49,002 nucleotides of DNA, from NCBI GenBank assembly GCA_016870575.1, contig VGBH01000009.1:1-49002 (forward strand), written 5' to 3'. How positions within the stretch are numbered: the first letter of the stretch is position 1; each line of letters begins with the position of its first letter. The notes under the pieces were generated by a model. It was not told where the DNA came from, did no database searches, and saw nothing but the letters and a program-made list of their open reading frames with translations. Below are positions 26,817-35,322 of the stretch, in pieces. Both the position numbers and the translations under genes were made by a program. This DNA is from Actinomycetota bacterium. GTDB lineage: Bacteria; Actinomycetota; Actinomycetes; S36-B12; UBA5976.

Positions 26817-27259
26817 TTTGCAAATTCCCGATATTGATTAACTGCAGGCACAACTAATACTGAAGTTTCAATGATTCCAGCGTTTTCAAACTCTATTGTT
26901 ACGGGTAAATAACCACCAGGTTGTGTTGCCTGTTGTATTTGCAGTGCTGGATTGGATGAATTGCCATAGGCAATTTTCGTATTTGCGGGAATAAATAAAT
27001 CAGACAGCACTGGTTGATTATTTATTGTCATTTCAATTAGTCGATCTGCTTGCGCAGTATCGTTAAAGATCTTCAGAAGCACTGATGAACTACTAGTACC
27101 CGCAACTACCACAAAGTTCTGTACCGAAATCTCACCCACTTCAAGGTATCGACCATTGCCGGTTGGATCTTGTTGTTGGGTGGCAGCATCAAAGCCGGTA
27201 GCGCAGCCTGTGGTGAGCAATAAAGCAAGAAGGGTAGAAGTGAGTTTGGCCGTTTGCAT
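26813..27259 (-). CDS. Uncharacterised lipoprotein
   Basis: A 148-residue exported protein with signal peptide MQTAKLTSTLLALLLTTGCA and a lipobox-like TGC (Cys19). The mature part is predicted beta-rich (ISVQNFVVV, VLLKIFNDTAQADRL, LPVTIEFENAG), reminiscent of small actinobacterial lipoproteins placed beside regX3/carD. No function can be assigned; a copper-chaperone-like or Ig-like fold is possible, but no metal motif is evident. It converges on regX3, overlapping by four bases. Confidence 0.7.
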   Translation of the reverse strand: MQTAKLTSTLLALLLTTGCATGFDAATQQQDPTGNGRYLEVGEISVQNFVVVAGTSSSSVLLKIFNDTAQADRLIEMTINNQPVLSDLFIPANTKIAYGNSSNPALQIQQATQPGGYLPVTIEFENAGIIETSVLVVPAVNQYREFAN

Positions 27260-27364
27260 AGGTGCGTAGGCTACCTAATTCCCTTTAGATCAGCGGCTGG
27301 GATGCGAAGAAAACTGCGAAAAACCCACTGGTAGAATCGGGGTCTCTGAGGGGAGTTCTCACCT

Positions 27365-27850
27365 ATGTTCAAAGTCGGCGAAACAGTCGTTTATCCACAC
27401 CACGGGGCTGCAACTATTGAGGCCATTGAGAAGCGGGTAATCAAGGGTGAGGAGCGCGAGTACCTGGTTCTTCGGGTGGCTCAGGGCGACCTAACTGTCC
27501 GAGTCCCAGCCGATAACGTTGACTTAGTTGGTGTGCGCGATGTGGTAAACGCCGAAGGCCTAGAGCGGGTTTTCAACGTACTGCGCCAACCGTATATAGA
27601 AGAGCCAACAAACTGGTCTCGTCGCTATAAAGCTAATTTAGAAAAACTGGCTTCTGGCGATGTAATTAAGGTTTCTGAAGTGGTTCGTGACTTGTGGTGC
27701 CGAGATCAAGATCGAGGGCTTAGTGCTGGTGAAAAAAGAATGCTAGTTAAAGCAATTCAAATCTTGCGCAGCGAAATCGCTCTTGCAGAACAATCACCAG
27801 AAGAAGATGCGGAAGCTCGCATCTTGGCCGTGCTTGAAGAGACTAAATAG
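27365..27850 (+). CDS. carD: CarD-family RNA polymerase-binding regulator
   Basis: A 161-residue CarD protein. The N-terminal RNAP-interaction domain ([24 protein letters not shown]) is followed by the DNA-binding helical domain ([28 protein letters not shown]). It stabilises open complexes, notably at rRNA promoters. GGGGAG lies before the ATG, and a TAGAAT at 27332-27337 may be its -10. It heads the conserved carD-ispD-ispF-cysS-rlmB order of actinobacteria. Confidence 0.95.
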   Translation: MFKVGETVVYPHHGAATIEAIEKRVIKGEEREYLVLRVAQGDLTVRVPADNVDLVGVRDVVNAEGLERVFNVLRQPYIEEPTNWSRRYKANLEKLASGDVIKVSEVVRDLWCRDQDRGLSAGEKRMLVKAIQILRSEIALAEQSPEEDAEARILAVLEETK

Positions 27851-27856
27851 TCAATT

Positions 27857-28510
27857 GTGACAAAGCGCGAGCTAATCTCGCAACCAGTGGTTGTGATTTG
27901 GGTTTCAGACAACAATGCATTTTTACCACTTGGCAAATCTTCAGTATTGGCAACAGCGGCAAATCGTGCTCGCACAGCAAAATGCTCACCACAAGTGGTA
28001 GTAGCAATTAAAAAAGAACTTCAAGCTGAGTATGAAGCAATGGATGCAAAACGCAAAACAAATTACCCAATTCACTTTTTAGCAAATGTTTCGGAAACGA
28101 AGAATCTGGTTGCACCTGCAACGCAAGTATTGTTTATTCATGATGCATGTCGACCATTAACTTCAATTACTACTTTTCAAGCAGCGCTGGAAGCCGTTTT
28201 GGAAGGAAATGGTGCGGCCAGACCTGCGCACTTGGTTGTTGATACATTAAAACAAATCAACCAAGAAAGATTAGTTACTGCAACTATTGACCGAAATAGT
28301 GTGCAGGCATTAACTTCACCTGAATGCTACTGGGCACCAAGTATCAGCGATGAAAAACCGACAGATGGTTGGAGTTTTAAATTAATTGCAGGCGAAACTC
28401 AAACGCTAATTCATGGCGACTTGGAATCAATTCGAGTTCGACGTGCTGAAGATGTTGTGTTAGTTGAATCGTTCCTTGAGTGGGAGCGGCTTAATCATTC
28501 TTCGTCTTGA
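27857..28510 (+). CDS. Degenerate IspD-like protein at the native ispD locus
   Basis: A 217-residue protein with IspD-like landmarks in order: FIHDACRPLTS (HDxARPL region), VVDTLKQIN (DTVK region), ALTSPECYW in place of TPQ-F, and ESIRVRRAEDVVLVESFL in place of the NIKVT-PEDL segment. The N-terminal CTP-binding loop LAAGxGxR...K is gone: the protein opens VVIWVSDNNAFLPLGK. It sits directly after carD, where actinobacteria carry ispD. It is probably inactive as a cytidylyltransferase, or has another role. GTG start; it overlaps the convergent zinc-ribbon gene by 16 bases. Confidence 0.7.
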   Translation: MTKRELISQPVVVIWVSDNNAFLPLGKSSVLATAANRARTAKCSPQVVVAIKKELQAEYEAMDAKRKTNYPIHFLANVSETKNLVAPATQVLFIHDACRPLTSITTFQAALEAVLEGNGAARPAHLVVDTLKQINQERLVTATIDRNSVQALTSPECYWAPSISDEKPTDGWSFKLIAGETQTLIHGDLESIRVRRAEDVVLVESFLEWERLNHSSS

Positions 28511-28830
28511 AGTTTTTCAACATTCTTGAGTTCTTTAGCTTCATCAATAAACTTTTTAGGCTGTCGTCTTAAGGCAGCGGGCAAGCCTTTCCAGAGATAA
28601 CTTGGCTCCATAATTAACCTACGCATTAAGCGATGAGGTTTAGTAGTTACTCGATCTTGAAGGTCTTTAATGTAAGTGCGGCGTAATTCCCGAGGCGTAT
28701 GTCGCATTATCGTGCCGCAAGATTTACATTTTGCACTGGCTAATAATCTTCCGGCATAGTGCAATTCGTGCAAGCCCTCTTTGCCACAAACACCACACCT
28801 AAGCACCACCTGTTGCTTACCGTTATCCAT
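28495..28830 (-). CDS. Small zinc-ribbon protein, unknown function
   Basis: A 111-residue soluble protein with a CGVC pair near residue 12 and a CKSC pair near 35, the spacing of a zinc ribbon. The remainder is basic and helical (RRTYIKDLQDRV, RRLIMEP) with a lysine-rich tail. It is the last gene of the PTS/DRL/IspD operon and overlaps the ispD stop by eight bases. I do not recognise the family. It could be a nucleic-acid-binding or regulatory protein. Confidence 0.6.
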   Translation of the reverse strand: MDNGKQQVVLRCGVCGKEGLHELHYAGRLLASAKCKSCGTIMRHTPRELRRTYIKDLQDRVTTKPHRLMRRLIMEPSYLWKGLPAALRRQPKKFIDEAKELKNVEKLQDEE

Positions 28831-29542
28831 GGCTACTCCTAGTAGGTAAATTAAAGTGGTGTGATGCCAAGATGTGCTCGGCTAAAATCAAATCTTGGGC
28901 ATATGTGACTTTAATATTCTGTGCGCTGCCAGGAACGCACTTGATTTGCACCTCAGGGGCAAACTTCTCCATACACATTGCAGTATCTGACCCTTGAAAT
29001 CCCTGCATTTCTGCTTCGCGGTAACTGGCTAAAAGTGACTGTGCTCGAAATACCTGTGGCGTTTGAACTCTGATTATCTCGTCAGATTGCGCGGTGTGGC
29101 CAGTTAACACAGATGTTGGTAACGATGGGATTGCGCCGCCATATTCTTCAGCGGATCTGACTATCTCACTAATTAGTGCTGGCGATGTTAAAGGTCTTGC
29201 GCCATCGTGAATCAAAACTAAATCACACTCGCCAGATTCAATTGCTGGGGCTAAATACTCAAGGGCATGGCGTTCAGAATCATGTCTAGTAATTCCGCCA
29301 TCTACTAAATCAACTGGTGCATCAACATAAGATTTCAAAACTGCTCTTGCTTTTTCGTGCTCACTGGGATGAACAACTAAAACATATCGATAAAACAATT
29401 TAGTATTGATTAACCATTTGAAACTCCAGGTAAGCAACTCTTGCCCGCCAAGTGGCAACCAAACTTTGTTTATCCCAGCACCAATTCGATTACCAGCACC
29501 AGCAGCAAGAATTACTGCGATGCGTTTAGGAGAATTAGACAC
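28823..29542 (-). CDS. ispD: 2-C-methyl-D-erythritol 4-phosphate cytidylyltransferase (complete IspD)
   Basis: A 239-residue IspD. The CTP-binding loop LAAGAGNRIGAGINKVWL keeps both the catalytic Arg and Lys, followed by IHDGARPLTS, VQTPQVFRA and NIKVTYAQDLILAE. It joins CTP and methylerythritol 4-phosphate (MEP) to give CDP-methylerythritol. It starts at GTG just after the DRL stop, in an operon with a polyol PTS. The substrate could alternatively be a related polyol phosphate (ribitol 5-phosphate cytidylyltransferases are close relatives). The native-locus paralog at 27857 lacks the CTP loop. Confidence 0.82.
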   Translation of the reverse strand: MSNSPKRIAVILAAGAGNRIGAGINKVWLPLGGQELLTWSFKWLINTKLFYRYVLVVHPSEHEKARAVLKSYVDAPVDLVDGGITRHDSERHALEYLAPAIESGECDLVLIHDGARPLTSPALISEIVRSAEEYGGAIPSLPTSVLTGHTAQSDEIIRVQTPQVFRAQSLLASYREAEMQGFQGSDTAMCMEKFAPEVQIKCVPGSAQNIKVTYAQDLILAEHILASHHFNLPTRSSHG

Positions 29543-29543
29543 A

Positions 29544-30821
29544 TCACAAACCTAGCGCATCTTGCTGTTTGCGCAGTTGGTAGATGGTCTGATTGGTATC
29601 TAATTCCACATCGTCATAGCTGACATATGCACCTGTTGGAATATCTCGTTTTGCTGTTGCGCCTTGCAAAATTCCAATGGGCACTAAATTATCTTTCAAG
29701 GCATCTGCAACTTTATCGGTAACTCCACGTGCGGAAAAACCGCCGATGCCATCGAACTTTTCTCCTGATTTATGCACTTTCTTGGTAGCCGCTATAACTT
29801 CGGTCATTCGAGTACCACTTACTAAGGAAGTTCGACCATCAACCAAAATCTTGGCAATTGTTAGCGGAGCTTCAACACTTGCCAAATGGTGTGGTCGATA
29901 AATTGTGAAATAGGGACCCTTGCCCATTGAGAGATAACTCATCTCTTCTGCTACATAAGGCGAATCTGTTCGAACTACCACAAAAACGCCAGGAGCAACA
30001 TCGCCTGTGCAGTATTCAACAACACCTGGCTCATCTAGCACTCCGCCATCAGCTTTTAATGCAAAAACATCTTGCAGCGTTTTAACTGTTGCAGCAGGAC
30101 CAATCATTCCGCGTTGAGTCAACTTTAATCCAGTTGCATTTGCGAGAGCTGCCATCTCAATCATGGTCTTAGAGCCATCAGTAAAACTCGCTAGCATTTT
30201 TGGATTCATATGCTTGGCTTTAGCGCGTTCAGACACGGTATCTGGATTTGAAAGCGGTTCAAAAGGATTGTTTTTACCTTTGCCTGCACAAACAACTTCA
30301 AAAGATAAATCCAGCGCAAAATCAACTAACTCTTTAGCCTCTACTGGCTCATCGCCGTGGCAGACCGAATAGATCACACCATTATTTTCAGCAGTTTTTC
30401 GCAGGATTGGGCCAATTGTGACATCGCACTCAACATTCAAAACTGCTACGTGCTTTTTGTTTACTAATGAATTGTAGGCAACTTTCGCACCTATCTCAGG
30501 CACACCGGTTGCTTCAACTACAACATCAACATTTAGGTGTGCAATTAACTCAGCGTTTGTGGTGCCAGCAGGCTTACCACTTTCAATTGCTTTATTTAAA
30601 GTATCAACATCATCTGAAATCACCGCTTCGCCTAATCTCAGATCTGCATAAGCTTGTTGAATTCGAGCGGGGTCTATATCTGCAATTACCGCAACTGAGA
30701 TTCCCATTCGATGTGTCTGGGAGGCAAATCCTCGACCCATCTGACCTGCACCAACAAGAGCAATTCGAAATTCTCGACCTTGCGCTTTCGCTAAGCGTTT
30801 AATCTCATCGCGATAAAGCAT
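29544..30821 (-). CDS. DRL-like NAD(P)-dependent oxidoreductase with SAF domain
   Basis: A 425-residue protein. The N-terminal Rossmann fold has IALVGAGQMGRGFASQ, followed by a homoserine-dehydrogenase-like catalytic part (VVEATGVPEIGAKVA, CHGDEPVEAKELVDF, ASFTDGSKTMIEMAALANATG), and ends in an SAF domain (ATAKRDIPTGAYVSYDDVEL). This architecture is that of the DRL family, whose Brucella member is a DXP reductoisomerase unrelated to Dxr; other members may act on other polyol phosphates. It is between the PTS genes and ispD. An AAGGAA within the end of srlB supplies its ribosome-binding site. Confidence 0.72.
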   Translation of the reverse strand: MLYRDEIKRLAKAQGREFRIALVGAGQMGRGFASQTHRMGISVAVIADIDPARIQQAYADLRLGEAVISDDVDTLNKAIESGKPAGTTNAELIAHLNVDVVVEATGVPEIGAKVAYNSLVNKKHVAVLNVECDVTIGPILRKTAENNGVIYSVCHGDEPVEAKELVDFALDLSFEVVCAGKGKNNPFEPLSNPDTVSERAKAKHMNPKMLASFTDGSKTMIEMAALANATGLKLTQRGMIGPAATVKTLQDVFALKADGGVLDEPGVVEYCTGDVAPGVFVVVRTDSPYVAEEMSYLSMGKGPYFTIYRPHHLASVEAPLTIAKILVDGRTSLVSGTRMTEVIAATKKVHKSGEKFDGIGGFSARGVTDKVADALKDNLVPIGILQGATAKRDIPTGAYVSYDDVELDTNQTIYQLRKQQDALGL

Positions 30822-30824
30822 TAA

Positions 30825-31193
30825 TTAATTCCTTTTTATTGTGAGTTTGGAACCAACAATTACCGTTGGCAGCGCTACTTGAGCAATACATACATCGCCT
30901 GGTAGCTCTGCCTGTGTTCGTCCATTCGCCTTCAAATTCAGATGACCTAACTGCATTAAGTTCTCACTTGCTACTGGTCCCACTGCAAGCACTGTGAATT
31001 CATTGCCATCAATGTTTACCACATCTCCAGCAAGTAATTCGCCGCTTTGATGTTCAACTTTGTGCAGCACACAAAAACTATGCAGTTCCTCAGGCGCATT
31101 TTCGCCGAAGAAAACCAACATACCTTCTGCAACGAAACTAGGAACTAATTCACCAATTGAGGTAACTGTTGTTTGATAAAGCAGTTCACTCAT
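30825..31193 (-). CDS. srlB: PTS glucitol/sorbitol-type IIA component
   Basis: A 122-residue cytoplasmic phosphocarrier related to SrlB: LYQTTVTSIGELVPSF, FFGENAPEELHSFCVLHKVEH, VTVLAVGPVASENLMQLGH-type core. His44 aligns with the phosphorylated histidine region of SrlB. It receives phosphate from HPr and passes it to IIB. It follows the IIB gene by two bases and precedes the DRL-like gene. Confidence 0.88.
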   Translation of the reverse strand: MSELLYQTTVTSIGELVPSFVAEGMLVFFGENAPEELHSFCVLHKVEHQSGELLAGDVVNIDGNEFTVLAVGPVASENLMQLGHLNLKANGRTQAELPGDVCIAQVALPTVIVGSKLTIKRN

Positions 31194-31195
31194 TC

Positions 31196-31570
31196 CTAGT
31201 TAACCGGCGTCACATTTTCTGGTTTAACGCCAGATACGAATAGATCTTCGGTTATGAACATTGCAAGTGGCCCAGCTGGTGAAGTTGCATGGATATCAAC
31301 AGTTAATACTTTTTTCATTGGATAAACACCAACACGTGCTGTGCCACCGCAGTCAATTACCGCAACTGCAATCTTGTCAAATGGTGCACTGCTCTTAAAA
31401 CCATCAAAAACTTCACCACCTGTTAGGTCAGCAATATGTTGAGCTACCGGATGAATACCACCACCTGTTACGCAATAAATTAGTGGTCGATCAGCAGTTG
31501 GTTTCACAATCAACGGACCGCCCCAACCACCTCTACCCTTTTCAATCTTGACTGCTTTGTAATCAGCCAT
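31196..31570 (-). CDS. srlE: PTS glucitol/sorbitol-type IIB domain protein (separate gene)
   Basis: A 124-residue protein equal to the N-terminal IIB part of SrlE: VKIEKGRGGWGGPL, then IAVAVIDCGGTARVGVYP with Cys74 the likely phosphorylation site, ending ITEDLFVSGVKPENV. In E. coli this is fused to the membrane domain; here it is free and follows the IIC2 gene. The ATG at 31570 has AAAGGA six bases upstream and is preferred to the GTG at 31573. Confidence 0.85.
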   Translation of the reverse strand: MADYKAVKIEKGRGGWGGPLIVKPTADRPLIYCVTGGGIHPVAQHIADLTGGEVFDGFKSSAPFDKIAVAVIDCGGTARVGVYPMKKVLTVDIHATSPAGPLAMFITEDLFVSGVKPENVTPVN

Positions 31571-31611
31571 CACAAGTCCTTTCAGTTGAACTTAGGGGAT
31601 AACTCTAGATA

Positions 31612-31652
31612 TAAAAGAGAGGATGAGCGAAACGAGTTCGCCCATCCTCTCT
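31612..31652 (-). terminator. Intercistronic hairpin with T-tract inside the PTS operon
   Basis: On the minus strand AGAGAGGATGGGCGAA pairs with TTCGCTCATCCTCTCT: ten plus five base pairs with one G-T wobble between, loop about CTCGT, followed by TTTT. It starts ten bases after the IIC2 stop and lies before the IIB gene. It has the form of an intrinsic terminator, so it probably attenuates transcription into IIB, IIA, DRL and ispD. Confidence 0.6.
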
Positions 31653-31661
31653 GTGAATTAA

Positions 31662-32207
31662 CTAGTTCGAGCTGTAAAGACCGAAGCTAGCGAAATAAGC
31701 AATCACTACTGAAAGTGGACCAGTGATCAAGCGTGAGAATAGAACTGCTGGAACACCAACTTCCACTGTCTCTGGCTCTGCTTCACCAAGGGCAAGACCT
31801 ACTGGAATGAAGTCGCAACCTACCTGTGGGTTGATAGCGAATAGAGCTGGAAGTGAATACTGGGCTGGAATAGTGCCGCGACCGATTTCAACACCTAGCA
31901 AGGTGCCGACGATCTGAGCAATAACAGCGCCTGGGCCCAAAAGTGGGCTAAGGATTGGAATTGCACAAACAACTGAAACAATCAACAAACCAACAAGGCT
32001 TGATGCAAGTCCCTTAATGCCGTTTGCAATCCAGTCACCAATACCGGTGGTTAGTACCAAACCGATAATGAATGAGATAAACGCCATGAATGGAATGATG
32101 TTGCGAATAGTGGTATCAACAGTCTCACGACCTGCTTGATACAACGTACCAACAACGCCACCAACGCTACGGCCAACCTTTACTAATATTGCATTAATTC
32201 CGCTCAT
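31662..32207 (-). CDS. srlE: PTS glucitol/sorbitol-type membrane domain (SrlE C-terminal part, IIC2)
   Basis: A 181-residue membrane protein matching the C-terminal half of SrlE: VGTLYQAGRETVDTTIRNIIPFMAFIS at the start, GPGAVIAQIVGTLLGVEIG in the middle, then VGCDFIPVGLALGEAEPETV and VGVPAVLFSRLITGPLSV. It forms the sugar channel with SrlA. Its ATG shares a base with the srlA stop (TAATG). The IIB domain normally joined to it is encoded separately downstream. Confidence 0.87.
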   Translation of the reverse strand: MSGINAILVKVGRSVGGVVGTLYQAGRETVDTTIRNIIPFMAFISFIIGLVLTTGIGDWIANGIKGLASSLVGLLIVSVVCAIPILSPLLGPGAVIAQIVGTLLGVEIGRGTIPAQYSLPALFAINPQVGCDFIPVGLALGEAEPETVEVGVPAVLFSRLITGPLSVVIAYFASFGLYSSN

Positions 32208-32797
32208 TAGGCAGCCGCTCCTTTACGTGCCATCATTCTGGCTGTGATTAATTCAGTCACAATTCCGCGAATGAAGATAACTACAAGTCCAACTAGTAGA
32301 TAGCGAAGAGCCAAGTCACCAAGGCCATAGCCGAGGGTTTGGATACCTGCAGCAATACCTAGGTAAACGAAAAGCTCACCTGGGTTTGCGTGCGGAAAGA
32401 TACCTGTAATTGGGTGAACATAAGACACAGCAGAGTCATAAAAAGCTGGCTTATATTTTTCTGGTAGGAAGCGTCCCATTGTGTAAGCCATTGGGTTGGT
32501 CAGGAAGAACACTGCCAACAAAGGCAACACCATGTAACGAACTGGATACCACTGAAGTCCTGGCTGTGAAGCCTTGACACCTAGGTTTTCAATTTTCTCT
32601 GGTCCAATTAGTCGAACCAAAGCGTTGACAGCGGTAAGCAACACAATCAGTGTTGGCAGAATTCCGCCCATCAAGCTAAGTAGTACTGCGCCGCCTTCTT
32701 GGAATATTGAAATGAAATATTCCGCTCCATCGGCTAATGCGCCCCAAGCACCAGTTGGATCACCAACTGTGGTTTCGAGCCCAATCATTAGTTTCAT
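32207..32797 (-). CDS. srlA: PTS glucitol/sorbitol-type IIC component
   Basis: A 196-residue membrane protein of the SrlA family with several hydrophobic segments and the family motif NPMAYTMGRFLPEKYKPAFYDS, followed by ITGIFPHANPGELFVYLG. It carries the polyol across the membrane. GGAGGG sits before the ATG. A 72-base gap separates it from gutM. The transported polyol is unknown. Confidence 0.9.
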   Translation of the reverse strand: MKLMIGLETTVGDPTGAWGALADGAEYFISIFQEGGAVLLSLMGGILPTLIVLLTAVNALVRLIGPEKIENLGVKASQPGLQWYPVRYMVLPLLAVFFLTNPMAYTMGRFLPEKYKPAFYDSAVSYVHPITGIFPHANPGELFVYLGIAAGIQTLGYGLGDLALRYLLVGLVVIFIRGIVTELITARMMARKGAAA

Positions 32798-32869
32798 TCA
32801 CCCTCCTCAGGGTGCCCGGTGGTCTGGTGTGACCACATCTGAGTACAGGGTACCTGAAAAATGGCTGAA

Positions 32870-33277
32870 TTACTCCGTGTGACCAGTGTCACTTTCGTTC
32901 AATTTTTCCTCTTTGAGCAGCACTTCAGCCGCCATTTTGGCTGCTGCTTGTTCCTTTTTTCTCAAAGTATCCATCCCTTGCCCTGCGGCTAGGTCTACTA
33001 GACGCCTACCCACGAGTTCGGGGAAATCTACTGGTGAGGCAAAAACTGTCCAGCCAACCAACAGCTTGGCTCCCACCACCACGCCATCTCGCTCGGCTAA
33101 GGCAACAAATGCCCGACCGCCCCGATATCGAAAACCACCCAATCCAACTGCGGTTCGGCCGAGCGCTCTAATCTCTCGCAGACTTTTACTAAAGCGCATT
33201 GACTGTTTAGCAGCAAAATAAAGTTGAAACACCCACATTGCTGCAATTAGCAGCAAGATATAAATCAATACTTCCAT
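32870..33277 (-). CDS. gutM: GutM-type regulator, membrane-anchored
   Basis: A 135-residue protein with an N-terminal hydrophobic helix (VLIYILLLIAAMWVFQLYF) and a small cytoplasmic domain (RYRGGRAFVALAERDGVVVGAKLLVG). This is the form of GutM, a co-activator linked to glucitol PTS operons. A charged tail follows. It directly follows the SorC-type regulator without a gap. How it acts here is not visible. Confidence 0.8.
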   Translation of the reverse strand: MEVLIYILLLIAAMWVFQLYFAAKQSMRFSKSLREIRALGRTAVGLGGFRYRGGRAFVALAERDGVVVGAKLLVGWTVFASPVDFPELVGRRLVDLAAGQGMDTLRKKEQAAAKMAAEVLLKEEKLNESDTGHTE

Positions 33278-34243
33278 TTAACGCCCCAGTCTTTGATCTT
33301 CAACCAATTGGAGTAACGCTAGTGCACCTTTGGCAGTAGTAATCAATTCTGTAATGTGTTTTCCATTTATCGCACCTAGCATCCCTCGTGCTTTATCAGC
33401 TCCAGCAGCAAGGCCAATTACTTGCTTTACATTTCTTAACTGAGATAGTCGAACTGCAATTATTCGGTCATCAATTGCACTATCGACTATGTTGCCACTT
33501 AAATCGAAGAATCTGGCAGCCATATCACCGGCAAGATTCGAATAAAATGTTGGGTCATTTTGTGGATTAATTCCCGCTGCTCGAAGAAGAGAATTTGTTG
33601 ATGTTGAGCCGCGAGCACCAATCCCAACAATTGCTAAGTCTGCATTTTCTGCTGATTTAAGCACTTCATTAATACTTGGTTCTGCCATAAATGCTTCGCG
33701 CGCTTCACTTGTTTGCACAATTGCTGGAGCATGCATAGTTGCAAACTCAGCATGAAACTTTGTTGCCAAAATACGAATTAGGTTTTCACCAGTTATTCCA
33801 GATGGAATTTCAGTCATCCCACCCATTAACGGAATAAATCTGATGTCTGGTCGATGATTTTCACCAATCACACTTACCATCGCTTGCAGAGATCTTCCCC
33901 AAGAAATAGCAATTGTTGCATTAGGTTTTAGATTTTCTTCTAATGCAGCTGCAGCTAAGGTGCCAACGGCTATAGTTTCATCGCCACCTTGCGGCACGCG
34001 AGCAACTCGCACAGTTCGAAGTGGCAACACTTCCATAACTCGCTGTTCTAACCGAGCATCGCGCAGTGTATTTTCAATAATTCGAATCTCAACAATTCCT
34101 TGCGCACGAGCATCGCTAAGCATGCGCGAGACATTTGACCTTGAAGTGAGCAATTCTTTTGCAATTTGTTCTTGCGATTTGTTTTCTTCGTAATAAAGCC
34201 GAGCAGCGCGAACTAAAAGTGCTTTATCGCGCAGCATTGCCAT
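33278..34243 (-). CDS. SorC/DeoR-type sugar-binding transcriptional regulator
   Basis: A 321-residue regulator. The N-terminal helix-turn-helix (KSQEQIAKELLTSRSNVSRMLSDARAQG) is followed by a sugar-phosphate-binding domain (ISWGRSLQAM, FIPLMGG, AIVGIGA, VIGLAAGADKA). It probably senses the phosphorylated substrate of this PTS. The start at ATG 34243 overlaps the E2 stop (ATGA). A candidate binding site is the TGTGAA/TTCACA repeat before the operon. Confidence 0.87.
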   Translation of the reverse strand: MAMLRDKALLVRAARLYYEENKSQEQIAKELLTSRSNVSRMLSDARAQGIVEIRIIENTLRDARLEQRVMEVLPLRTVRVARVPQGGDETIAVGTLAAAALEENLKPNATIAISWGRSLQAMVSVIGENHRPDIRFIPLMGGMTEIPSGITGENLIRILATKFHAEFATMHAPAIVQTSEAREAFMAEPSINEVLKSAENADLAIVGIGARGSTSTNSLLRAAGINPQNDPTFYSNLAGDMAARFFDLSGNIVDSAIDDRIIAVRLSQLRNVKQVIGLAAGADKARGMLGAINGKHITELITTAKGALALLQLVEDQRLGR

Positions 34244-35322
34244 CAAATCACCTCAGCAAGAGCGTGTTCAAACTGCACTAATGCCTTTGCAGCATCACCA
34301 GGATCTCCCACCCGATGATCCATCGTAAGGCCAACATTCATTTTTAAGTTCCCTTTTATTTTGCGAATTTTGCCCACTGAAAGTGCAGTTGCTTGGGGAG
34401 GAATAAGCATTACATTGGCTTGGAGAACGTCATAATCACCAAGATCGGTAAGGGAAGTGGTAGCTCCAGATAAGTTATCTAGTGAAATTTTACCAATTGC
34501 TGCATTTTCAATAACTTGGAAAACCTCTAACTCCCAATTTTCGAGCGCATAACTTGGCACGCTAATAACTGGAGTAACAAATCCATAAGGCGCTTCCATT
34601 GCGACAGCAACTTTAACTTCAGTTAATTCTTGAGCAGCGTCATTTTGCCAAGTAACATGCAGATGTGGCATCAAAGATAACGTTCGCTGCCAAGCACGAA
34701 GTAAGGTCGCACATCTTTTTGTTGCTGTTTTGCCGAATCTATTTTCAAGTGGTACTTCCCGCACAACTGTAAATTGCGGTATTTGCGCTGAAGCCATAGT
34801 GACTTTGGCAATCTGTGCTCGGGCTTTTGCTCTTCGTATCGGATCTATTCTGGTAACTAAATCAGTAACTTGAATTACTCTACTTGGACTTTTTGGTTTA
34901 ATTGTTGTTAAGTCAATTCCTTGTGCTCGTGCTTTTACCCGCGCACCTGGCATTGCTAAAACTGAATTAGATGGCGTTAACTCCGCAACTTCTGCAGCTG
35001 GCTCTTCTGCTTTTGTTTGCTCGATTTCTCTTGGTTCACTTGGGGCAGCTGATGTAAACAGACCTGCAAGTAAATCTTCACCCTCTGTTTCCAAAACAAT
35101 TATTGGATCTCCCACATTAATCATTTGATTTGGCTGAGCACATAACTCAATTACTTTGCCTGACATTTCAGATTCAACTTCCATATCAATCTTGTCAGTT
35201 GCAACGTGCGCAACAACATCTCCGGCCTTTACCTCTTGGCCTATGGAAACTGTGTAGGAAATAAGTTCACCTTCAGTCATTGTCATTGACATTTTCGGCA
35301 TCACTATTGGTGAATTGGGCAT
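34243..35322 (-). CDS. 2-oxoacid/acetoin dehydrogenase E2 (lipoyl acyltransferase)
   Basis: A 359-residue E2. An N-terminal lipoyl domain carries Lys44 in ATDKIDMEVES; a short E3-binding domain (MPGARVKARAQGIDLTTI) and a catalytic domain ending DHRVGDPGDAA follow. The catalytic His and Asp are kept, but the Gly of the usual DHRxxDG is Pro. It would pass the acyl group from E1 to CoA. No E3 gene is nearby, so a shared lipoamide dehydrogenase is needed. TAATG overlap with E1 beta. Confidence 0.85.
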   Translation of the reverse strand: MPNSPIVMPKMSMTMTEGELISYTVSIGQEVKAGDVVAHVATDKIDMEVESEMSGKVIELCAQPNQMINVGDPIIVLETEGEDLLAGLFTSAAPSEPREIEQTKAEEPAAEVAELTPSNSVLAMPGARVKARAQGIDLTTIKPKSPSRVIQVTDLVTRIDPIRRAKARAQIAKVTMASAQIPQFTVVREVPLENRFGKTATKRCATLLRAWQRTLSLMPHLHVTWQNDAAQELTEVKVAVAMEAPYGFVTPVISVPSYALENWELEVFQVIENAAIGKISLDNLSGATTSLTDLGDYDVLQANVMLIPPQATALSVGKIRKIKGNLKMNVGLTMDHRVGDPGDAAKALVQFEHALAEVI

